Origin: Flavobacterium phragmitis
GTDB taxonomy: Bacteria > Bacteroidota > Bacteroidia > Flavobacteriales > Flavobacteriaceae
Reading direction: 5' to 3'
Assembly: GCF_900112575.1 (NCBI RefSeq)
Contig: NZ_FOMH01000002.1
Span: 124,001 to 188,000 of the forward strand
DNA: 64,000 nucleotides
Shown: positions 52,146-61,600 of the stretch, one piece after another
How the letters are laid out: every line of letters begins with the position of its first letter
Position numbering within the stretch: the first letter of the stretch is position 1
Program-made: the position numbers and the translations under genes
The notes under the pieces: model-generated
Databases searched by the model: none
What the model saw: only the letters and a program-made list of their open reading frames with translations
Told to the model about the DNA's origin: nothing

Positions 52146-52718
52146 ATGCTCTTTAAATCAAGTAAAACAGGCTTTTTTCTTTTTTGCCTAAACCTTTTTT
52201 TAATGCCTTTCAAATCTTTGGCCCAGCAGAGTGAAGAATCATTTACCCCTCATCACCAGCTGGCTTTAGTGCTTAGCCACGCCCATGTTTTTGAAGGAAG
52301 AAACCAGGACGGTGAAAGAGAAGTGCTTTCTCTGCCTGCCTGGGGCATTGATTATACTTATCATTTCAGCCCTAAATGGGCAGCCGGCCTGCACACCGAC
52401 TTTATAATTGAGAAATTTGCGGTCGAGAAGAATCTTGCCGGCGGTGAGGAAAAACAAACCATTGAGCGCAGCTATCCAATTGCTCCTGCCCTTGTCGGAA
52501 TTTACAAACTCAATGGACATTGGAGTTTTCTGCTGGGAATGGGCGGTGAATTTGCCAAAGAGGAAGATTTTCTGCTCACCCGTGCAGGCGCCGAATACGG
52601 ATATGAACTCCCGAAAGGCTGGGAAGTGCTTGGAAGCTTTGGCTATGACTTTAAATGGAATGCTTATGATACATGGACCATCGGAATTGGCATTGCAAAG
52701 AGTTTTGGAAGAAAATAG
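52146..52718 (+). CDS. Small outer-membrane barrel protein
   Basis: 190 residues, signal peptide (FFLFCLNLFLMPFKSLAQ), then a beta-barrel pattern: WGIDYTYHFSPKWAAGLHTD, GHWSFLLGMGGEFAKEEDFL, EVLGSFGYDFKWNAYDTWTI, and a final aromatic-ended strand (GIGIAKSFGRK). 39 bp after the preceding OM gene, so probably one operon. It ends 14 bp from the convergent OmpA-family gene. Confidence 0.55.
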   Translation: MLFKSSKTGFFLFCLNLFLMPFKSLAQQSEESFTPHHQLALVLSHAHVFEGRNQDGEREVLSLPAWGIDYTYHFSPKWAAGLHTDFIIEKFAVEKNLAGGEEKQTIERSYPIAPALVGIYKLNGHWSFLLGMGGEFAKEEDFLLTRAGAEYGYELPKGWEVLGSFGYDFKWNAYDTWTIGIGIAKSFGRK

Positions 52719-52732
52719 CCATCATAAAACAA

Positions 52733-54661
52733 TTAGATGTGAGTGATAATAAATTCGCTTCGCCTATTCTCCTGATGCTCTTCTTCAGAACACTTCACCC
52801 CATCCGAGCATGCATTTATTAGCTGGCTTTCCCCATATCCTTTAGCGCTCAGCCTATCGGAATCAATGCCTTTTGAAACCAGCCACTGCATTGTTGATCT
52901 GGCTCTTCTCTGCGATAGGGATTCGTTGTATTTATCAGAACCGCGGCTGTCGGTATGGGAGCGGATATCGAGTTTCATTGTGGGATTTTCCTTTAAGGCA
53001 GCCAGAATTTTTTCCAAATCCATTGCCGCCCGGTCAACAATATCGGATCTGTCTAAATCAAAGTAAATTACTTTAATTCCAAAGCATTTGGCCAGATTAG
53101 TGCCCACAGCCAGCTGGCAGGCTGCTTTATTAAGGGCAATGGGAACATTGGTTTTTCCATTAAGGGCCGCTGCAGCCACGCTTATTTCTTTTTTGTCATA
53201 AGTTCTCCTTTCAGCACGTATCGTATACGTCTTACCGCACTGCGCGGGTATGCTATAAAGGCCCGACGCATCAGAGAATGCAGTAAATTTGATTTCATTT
53301 TTTTCATATAGAATCAATTTTGTATCGGGCAGAAAAGCACCGCTCTGAGCATCGGTTACTATTCCTTCCAAATTTTGAATGCATTTTAGTTTTCTGGTTT
53401 CTGTAAACTTATAAATGTCATCAGAACCCTGCCCACCCTCTTTATTGGAACTGAAATACCCTTTTCGTGTAAGCGGATCGATTACATAGGCAAAATCATC
53501 TTTAGGGGAATTAATATCTGATCCGAGATTCTGGATATCGCTAATGGTGCCATTGTCCTCTATTTTCCCCACAAAGACATCTAATCCGCCAAGGCCGGGA
53601 TGCCCGTCAGAGGCAAAATAAATTTCATCCTCACTGGTAACATAAGGAAAAGTTTCCCTGCCTTCAGTATTGATGCTTGGTCCCATATTCTGGGGAATTC
53701 CGTATGCTCCATTAGCGTTTATGCTGACTTTATAAATATCGGACTGCCCAAAGCTGCCGGGCATATCCGAGGCAAAATAAAGCGTCTTTCCATCATCGCT
53801 TAAGGCAGGGTGTGCGGTGCTGTACGTGTCACTGTTAAAAGGAAGACTGGCAATATTGCCCCATTTGCCATTTTCAAGTTCTGCCTTGTAAATCTTAACT
53901 AAAGTCACTTTATTTTCATCCCAGCCCCTTTTCCCCTCTGCATAATTATTTCTTGTAAAATAAACCGTACGGCCGTTTTTGCTAAAAACCGGCGAGGATT
54001 CATGGAATTTTGAATTCAGTACCGATTTGATTTTTACGGCCCCGGATGGGTCCTGATCAGCCGCATATAAATTGGTAAAATATTCGTTATTCCATTTGTG
54101 CTTCCGCTTTGCAAAATTCCCTGTATCCCTGGCAGAAGCGAAATAGATTTTGTTATCATGAACTATGGTGCTGTAATCCGAATATTTTGAATTAAACCCG
54201 GCATCGCCTACCGTATAACGGCCCGAATTGGCCTTGATCTGTTCGAGGTAATCTGCATTTTCTTTATAGCGTTTGCCCCTGCTGTCATTTTTATAGAGAG
54301 CCGCAAACTCATCCATAATTTTCCCAGCCTTCTCCAGCTCGCCAATTGATTTTAAACACTGGGCATATCTGTAATAATATTCAGACCCTGCTGCACTATC
54401 CTTTGCAAAGAGTTCCCCATACCATCTTGCAGCGGCTTCATAGTCTGAATTAAAATAATACGAATTGCCCAGTTTTTTAAACATCTCTTGAGACTTATAG
54501 CCTTTTTCTGCGGCCCTTTCATAGGATTTGGCCGCATCCTTATAGGCAAGGCTGCCGTAACTTTTATCAGCGCCCTTAACTTTTGATTCCTGCGCAGAAC
54601 CGGCAGATCCCAAGAGGCTCAAAATGGCTGTATAAAAAAATAGATGCTTTTTCATGCTCAT
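52733..54661 (-). CDS. OmpA-family protein with TPR and PD40 domains (PorE-like)
   Basis: 642 residues: signal peptide, TPR-like helices (25-150), WD40-like/PD40 beta-propeller (150-430; PVFSKNGRTVYFTRN, HPALSDDGKTLYFASDMPGS), a carboxypeptidase regulatory-like domain (about 440-515) and OmpA (525-642; FDLDRSDIVDRAAM, DIRSHTDSRGSDKYNESLSQ, RLSAKGYGES). This matches the PorE layout of T9SS-linked proteins that bind peptidoglycan. It starts six bp after the PorP/SprF stop and is the last gene of the adhesin module. Confidence 0.92.
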   Translation of the reverse strand: MSMKKHLFFYTAILSLLGSAGSAQESKVKGADKSYGSLAYKDAAKSYERAAEKGYKSQEMFKKLGNSYYFNSDYEAAARWYGELFAKDSAAGSEYYYRYAQCLKSIGELEKAGKIMDEFAALYKNDSRGKRYKENADYLEQIKANSGRYTVGDAGFNSKYSDYSTIVHDNKIYFASARDTGNFAKRKHKWNNEYFTNLYAADQDPSGAVKIKSVLNSKFHESSPVFSKNGRTVYFTRNNYAEGKRGWDENKVTLVKIYKAELENGKWGNIASLPFNSDTYSTAHPALSDDGKTLYFASDMPGSFGQSDIYKVSINANGAYGIPQNMGPSINTEGRETFPYVTSEDEIYFASDGHPGLGGLDVFVGKIEDNGTISDIQNLGSDINSPKDDFAYVIDPLTRKGYFSSNKEGGQGSDDIYKFTETRKLKCIQNLEGIVTDAQSGAFLPDTKLILYEKNEIKFTAFSDASGLYSIPAQCGKTYTIRAERRTYDKKEISVAAAALNGKTNVPIALNKAACQLAVGTNLAKCFGIKVIYFDLDRSDIVDRAAMDLEKILAALKENPTMKLDIRSHTDSRGSDKYNESLSQRRARSTMQWLVSKGIDSDRLSAKGYGESQLINACSDGVKCSEEEHQENRRSEFIITHI

Positions 54662-54667
54662 TTGTTT

Positions 54668-55585
54668 TTAGAAGAAACGAGGTGTGGTCATTTTACTGTT
54701 GTTTTTGATAAATTCATACCGCAGGAATATCTCATGGGATCCCGAATTGTAATTATTGAGTCTGGTGGTCTCCCGGTCATATCCATATCCAATGTAAAGG
54801 CCGTCTGTGATCTGGAATCCGGCCATTGCACTCACAGAAGCGCTCCATCTATAGGCCGCACCCAGCACAAATTTGTCTAAGAACATGAAATTGGCCGAAA
54901 TATCAACCTGCAGCGGCGCCCCTTCTACCATCTTGGCCAGTACGGCAGGCTTGAATTTATAATACTCATACTTGTCCAAATTAAAGACATAGCCGCCCAT
55001 CAGATAATAATTGATTTTATCCTTGTAAATGGCTACATCGTTGTCATCATAACGATTGGTCTCAATAAAATTCGGAACCGATAAGCCTAGGTAAGCCTTA
55101 TCAGAATGCCAGTATATTCCTGCCCCCAGATTCGGCGAAAATTTATTATCCAGATCCTGAAACTGGGCATCACCCTGATCTTCAGGGTTGAGTTTGCTAA
55201 TATCCAGATTGAACAGGTTTGCCGTTGCCTTGATCCCAAAGGAAAGCTTGAAATCTGCCGAGGTCTGAACCGTATAGGAAAGATCCGCCGAGAAATTATT
55301 TTCATTTGTCGGACCTATTTTATCATTAATCAGCGAAACCCCAATCCCCAAACGGCTGCTGTTTAAGGGCGTATTTATGGAAAAAGTGCTCGTTTCAGGA
55401 GCACCGTCCAAACCTACCCACTGGGTTCTGTACAGGCCGAAAATGCTCAGCGCTCCGCGTGAACCCGCGTAAGCGGGATTAATGGTAATGGTGTTGTACA
55501 TGTACTGCGTAAACTGGGCATCCTGCTGGGCATAGCTGCAGACTGTTACGAGCATGGTCATTAAGGCAAATAATTTAGTTCCCAT
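54668..55585 (-). CDS. PorP/SprF-like T9SS outer-membrane protein
   Basis: 305 residues with a signal peptide (cut near SYAQQ). The first mature residues, DAQFTQYMYNTITINPAYAG, are the PorP/SprF signature, followed by FGLYRTQWVGLDGAPETSTF and ending in the barrel. In Flavobacterium each SprB-like adhesin with a type-B end is usually followed by such a protein, which takes part in its secretion or anchoring. It lies 35 bp after the adhesin gene. Confidence 0.95.
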   Translation of the reverse strand: MGTKLFALMTMLVTVCSYAQQDAQFTQYMYNTITINPAYAGSRGALSIFGLYRTQWVGLDGAPETSTFSINTPLNSSRLGIGVSLINDKIGPTNENNFSADLSYTVQTSADFKLSFGIKATANLFNLDISKLNPEDQGDAQFQDLDNKFSPNLGAGIYWHSDKAYLGLSVPNFIETNRYDDNDVAIYKDKINYYLMGGYVFNLDKYEYYKFKPAVLAKMVEGAPLQVDISANFMFLDKFVLGAAYRWSASVSAMAGFQITDGLYIGYGYDRETTRLNNYNSGSHEIFLRYEFIKNNSKMTTPRFF

Positions 55586-55620
55586 AGCAGATTGTGTATT
55601 TAAATCATGAATCTTTAAGA

Positions 55621-58600
55621 TTAATTTCCCGACAGATATAAATAACCTGTCTTGCTTATTGGTTCATTGAGATAGGTTTTATAGGTGATCACATAAAAAT
55701 AAGTTCCATCTGGCAGTCGTTTTTGCTTGTTAACCGTTGCCCTTCCTTCAGAAATTCCCCTAAAGGCGACCGATTCGTTATCATAACCGTAAGCATCATA
55801 AACCAGAACGCCCCAGCGGTCATAAATCTGTACGTAAGAATCGGTGTAACATTTAATGTTATCAATTTTAAAGACCTCATTTCGACCGTCGCCATTTGGT
55901 GAAACGGCATTATAAATAGTTATCTTACAAGCGTTTAAAGAAAGAATTGTCGGATCATTCTCTGCCGTAGAATTATCGTCGGAAAGATCGCTTGCTGTTA
56001 ATCCATCGGGACTTACGGCGGTAACCTCAGCCTGATTCTCAACAAGGCCTGCCTCAATATCTGCAGCAGTAAGGACGTAGGTGCCTACAAATGCAGCAGT
56101 GTTCGTTTCGCCTTGTTTTAGAATAATTGGGTCTCCGGTTATGCTTAACCCTGGTTTTGGATCTTTGATTACAGTGTTTACCAAAACAACATTTCCGGTA
56201 TTGGTAACAGCAAAATGATACGTAACGGTTTCTCCTATTTCGGCATAGCCATTTTTGTTTTCATCATTGAATACTGCAGTTTTAACAAGCGCTATTGATG
56301 GCCTTAGCGTTAAATCGATAACAGTCGGATCATCATCACCGGTTAAAGCCGGATCTGTGCTGTCAGAAACATCTGTAACAGAGCCTCCCTGCGGATCATC
56401 ACCAATAGCCACAGCAGTATTGATTACTGCACCATTGGCAGCATCAGCAGCGGTAACGGTATAAGATGCCGTCGCGGTGCCTGTTGCACCCGGAGCCAAT
56501 GTACTTGGCGTTACAGCTATTGAAGCCGCTGCCAGCATCGGGTCTGCTATTACAACATTTGTAAGGGGTACATTTCCGGTGTTTCGAACGGTGAAACTAT
56601 AATTGATTACAGAGCCGACCCCGCCGCTGCCCGATAATTGTCCGCCTTTCACCAATGTCAAATCTTTAAACTGAATAACAGGAGTCACCGTTGGATCATC
56701 ATCACCGATAAGCGCTGGATCATCACTATCAGACAAATCCTCAATAGCAGCCCCTACAGCTGGCTGAGCAGTTACCAAAGCCTGATTCACTACGAAACCT
56801 GCATTGATGTCAGCCTGAGTCAAGACATAACTTCCAGTATAGCTTGTTGTATCTGACTGCCCTGTTGCTAATGCTGCTATTGGGTTTCCGGTAATTACTG
56901 CTTTTGGATCGGTAACGGTAACATTAGCAAGGTCTATTGCTCCGGTATTGGTGATTCGGAATGAATAGCGGATAAGCTCTCCCGGCTGCGCATAGCCGTC
57001 ACCATTGGTATCAGAGAACACTCCTCGTTTAACAAGTGCAATTCCAGGCTGTGAAACTGAAATTTTAATTACGGCCTGATCGCAATTCAGAGCATTCAGA
57101 TTTTCACAGATTGAATAAACAATCGTGTAGATTCCCGATGATGTGCCGGCCGGAACACTTACAAATCCGGTAGCTGGATCCAACGCAGGCACTGCTCCTG
57201 CCGCAATCGGGTCAGCCGGCGAGAGTACATTTATTTTAATTTGCGCCAGAGTTGGAGCGGCATTATCCAGTAAGTCATTGGTTAAGACATTTACGACATT
57301 TGATGCTCCATCCAGGCCATTGATTCCGCCTGCCGCATCGTCATTGGCAATAATGGGTCCGGAAATTACCGTAACAATAATATCAGCTTCACTGCAATTC
57401 GTTGGATTTAAATTCTCACAAATCGAATAGCGAATGGCATATGTTCCGCTTGGAGTCCCTGTCGGAACACTTGCATTTCCTGAAACAGTATCCAATACTG
57501 GCACCGGACCCGCATTAATCGGTGCCGCAGGCGTAACCACTGCAATGGCAATTTCTGCCAGTTGCGCTGGTGCTCCATTCAAATTATCGTTTGCAATGGC
57601 ATTTGCAATATTGGCCTGGCCATCAAAACCATTTATATTTAAAACGGTATCATTATTGGCTTCAATTGCCGCGGCCGTAACGGTAATAAATACGGCTGCA
57701 TCATCAAAATTAGATGGATTTAAGTTCTCCGCAATTCGATATTGAATGGTATACAATCCAGCCGGAGTCTTAGCAGGAACACTAATAATTCCAGTTGCAG
57801 CATCCAAAACAGGCACATTTGGATTTCCGTTGATCGGATCTGCCGGATTTAGAACTGTTATTGTAATTTGACTTATGTTAATAGCGGCAGCTTTTGCTTT
57901 TTTTGCCTCTATTGATGAATCATTAAATGAGTCATTATCCAGCACATTCAATGCATTTGCCGATCCGACATAACCGTTTACATTTAAATTAATATCATTG
58001 TTTGCAATAATGGCAGCTGCACTTACCTCAACTGTAATATCAGCTTCACTGCAGTTTCCTGGATTCAGTTTTTCACATATACCATAATGGATTGTATATA
58101 TTCCTGCTGAAGTTCCGGCCGGAACATCAACATTGCCTGTTGCAGCATTAAGTACCGGAACAGGGTTTGCTGCAGTATAATCTGCTGGCGTTGCCGTGCC
58201 CATCGAAGTAATCGCTACCTGAGCCAATTGAACTGCGGTGCCGTTTAGTAAATCATTTGCAATTGCATTTATTACATTATCTGCACCGGCATAACCGTTC
58301 ACATTGGCTACCGTATCATCAGCAGCAAGAATTGTCGGTCCGATAACTGTAATGTAAACTGCTGCATCATTGCAATTCGTCGGATTTAAATTCTCACAGA
58401 TACGATATTTAATTTCATAATCCGCTGCCGGCGTTCCCGCCGCAACACTCACCATTCCGGTAAGGGGTTCTAATGTCGGTACTGGCCCGCCATTAATTGG
58501 TGCTGCCGCCTCATCAACAGTAATGGTAACGTTACTTAAGCTTGCTGCTGCTCCATTAAGGGTATCATTTGCTAACACATCAATAGCATTGGCAGTAGCT

Positions 58601-61600
58601 ATGTAGCCGTTGATATTGGCTAAAGCATCATCATTGGCAGCTATTTCAGGAGCATCCACAACAACAGTTATAACGGCATCATCAAAATTTAATAAAGTTG
58701 ATGCTTCTCTTAATCTGTAACTAATGGTATAGGTTCCAGCTGTGGTGCCCGCAGCAACGCTTACCACACCTGTTGCTGCATTTAATACCGGAACTGTACC
58801 TCCATTTATAGAAGCCGCAGGAACAACATTAGTAATGAGAACCTCAGCCGGATTTACCAAAACCCCGTTTAAGGTATCATTATCCAAAACATTGATTGCG
58901 CTTGCAGTGCCTGCAAAACCATTAATTCCGGACGCATTATCATCAACGGCATCAATTGTTGCGGCGGCAACTCTCACAGTGATCACTGCCTGGTCGCAAT
59001 TACCTGAATTTAAGCTTCCGCAAATTTCATAGGTAATAAAGTACGTTCCTGCATGAGTACCGGCCGGAACATCCACATTTCCTGTAAGAACATTTAATAC
59101 TGGAACCGGAGCTCCGTTAATTGAGCTTGCAGGGGTTATGAGTTTTGCGCTGAAATCTGAAAAGTCCATCGGCAAACCATCCAAGGTATCATTGCTGTAA
59201 GCATTTAATACGTTGGCTGCCCCCGTGTTTCCGTTAATGTTGTCTGCAAAATCATCATTGGCGGCAATTGGCGGAGCCAAAACAAGAATAGTGATAGTGG
59301 CCTGGTCACAATTTAAAGGATTCAGCCTGTCGCATATCATATACCTGATTTGATAGGTTCCTGCCGGTGTGCGCTGCGGAATAGATACCTGTCCGGTTGC
59401 CGGCAGCAGGAAAGGAACCGCCCCTCCGCCTATGGGAGCTGCCGGAGAAACTACCGTTCTTATTACCAAATTGATATCTGTCAAAGCACCCCCGTCATAT
59501 TTATCATTACTGGTGAAGGCGTTCAATACTTCTGGTGCGCCAAGATATCCGTCAATATTGGTAATTAAATCATCTTCAGCTTCAATTTGAGGCCTGTCCA
59601 CCACAACATAAATTGAAGCCTGGCTGCAATTGGCGGGATTCAGTTTTTCGCAAATTTCATATTGTATTACATAAGTACCCGACTGCGTTAAGAGCGGGAC
59701 ATCTACAGTTCCAGTAATGGTATTCAATACAGGAACATTTCCATTAGTGGAAGTTACAGGGGCAGTAGTGCCGATATGGGCAATATTAACCTGAGCGAAT
59801 GAAACCGCTGCGCCATTGAGCAAATCATTTGCCAGGGCATTTACAACATTGTCTGCTCCTCCATATCCGTTAATATTCTGCACAAAATCATCTTTGGCAA
59901 TAATACCCGCAGCCAAAACAGTGATTGCAATATCAGCTTCACTGCAATTGGACGGATTGAGTTTTTCACAGATTCTATAATGAATTGTATAGGTTCCTGC
60001 TGATGTTCCCGCGGGCACATCAACAGTTCCTGCAGCAGTATTTAACAGCGGTACTGGATTTCCTGCAGCATAACCTGCAGGCGTTACTGTACTCACCGAG
60101 GTAATATCAATTGCATTGAATTGAATATCCATACCATTCAATCTGTCGTTTGCAATGGCATTTAGCACATTATTGGCACCAGCCAAGCCATTAATATTAC
60201 CCGCTGAATCGTTATTGGCAATAATAGCTGGCGCTGTTACGATAATTGTTATTTCAGCAGTATCTGAATTAGCCGTGTTTAAGTTTTCACTTAATGTATA
60301 TCCAATTGTATAGCTGCCTGCTGCTGTGCCTGACGGAACATTTACATTTCCGGTTAAAGGATCTAAGACAGGAACCAGTCCTCCATTAATTGGGGCTGCC
60401 GCAACAATATTTCCAATTGTTACCTGTGAAGGAACGGCTGCAGTTCCGTTCAATTTATCATTTGTTAAGGCATTAACCACATTGTTTGCTCCCAGAAAAC
60501 CGTTAATATTGCCTGCTGTATCATCAACGGCATCAATTGGGGCTGAAATTACGTTAATAAACACTGCAGCATCATCACAATTTGCTGCATTTAGCTTTTC
60601 GCAGATATGATATCTAATTTCATAGTCGCCGGCAGGAGTTCCCGCCGCAACATTCACCATCCCGGTAAGCGGTTCTAATGTTGGAACTGGTCCGCCATTA
60701 ATTGAAGATGCCGGGGTGTCAACTGTAACTGTTACCTGATTCAGGTTGGTTAAGGCCCCGTTAAGATTATCATTTGCTAAAACATTTATGGCATCTGCAG
60801 TGGTGAGATAGCCGTTAATATTAGCAGCCGTATCGTCATTGGCTTCAATAGCCGGAGCAATAACTTCTATTGAAATTATTGCCGTATCACTATTGCTGAG
60901 GTTTAGAATTTCTCTTAAACGATAAGTTATTGAATAGCTGCCCGCGGCTGTTCCGGCCGGAACGCTCACATTTCCTGTTGAAGCATCTAAAATCGGCACA
61001 GGGCTTCCATTGATAGGGGTTGCCGCTGTTAGGACACTTATTTCAACCTCTGCAGGATCTACTAATACACCATCTAAAGTATCATTGTCCAAAGCATTAA
61101 TAACACTTGGGTTTCCTGTAAATCCATTTACCGAAGCAGAAGGAATATCATCGGCTGCCAGAATTTGTGCCGGAACAACCGTAATTGTTATAGCGGCCTG
61201 ATCACAATTGGCGGGGTTTAGGGTTTCGCAAATCCTGTAGACAAATTTATATTCTCCTGCAGGAGTTTGAGGCGGAACACTGACAGAACCGCCTGCCAGA
61301 TCGAATGAAGGAATTGGACCTCCTCCTATTAAACCTGGAGCTGATATAACTGCTGCTGTTATATCGTTAAGATCAAGTGTTCCTCCGTTTAAGGAGTCAT
61401 TATCATAAGCATTCAGAACATTTGCTGCACCTTCATGACTGTTGATTCCAGAAGCCGAATCATCATTAGCAACAATTGGCGGCGCAATAACATTTATAAT
61501 AATTACGGCATCATCGCAATTGCCAGTTCGTGAATCTCCTGCAGTTGGAGGAACTGCTGGCGTATTAAGATTTTCGCAGATTTGATATTTTATCTGATAC

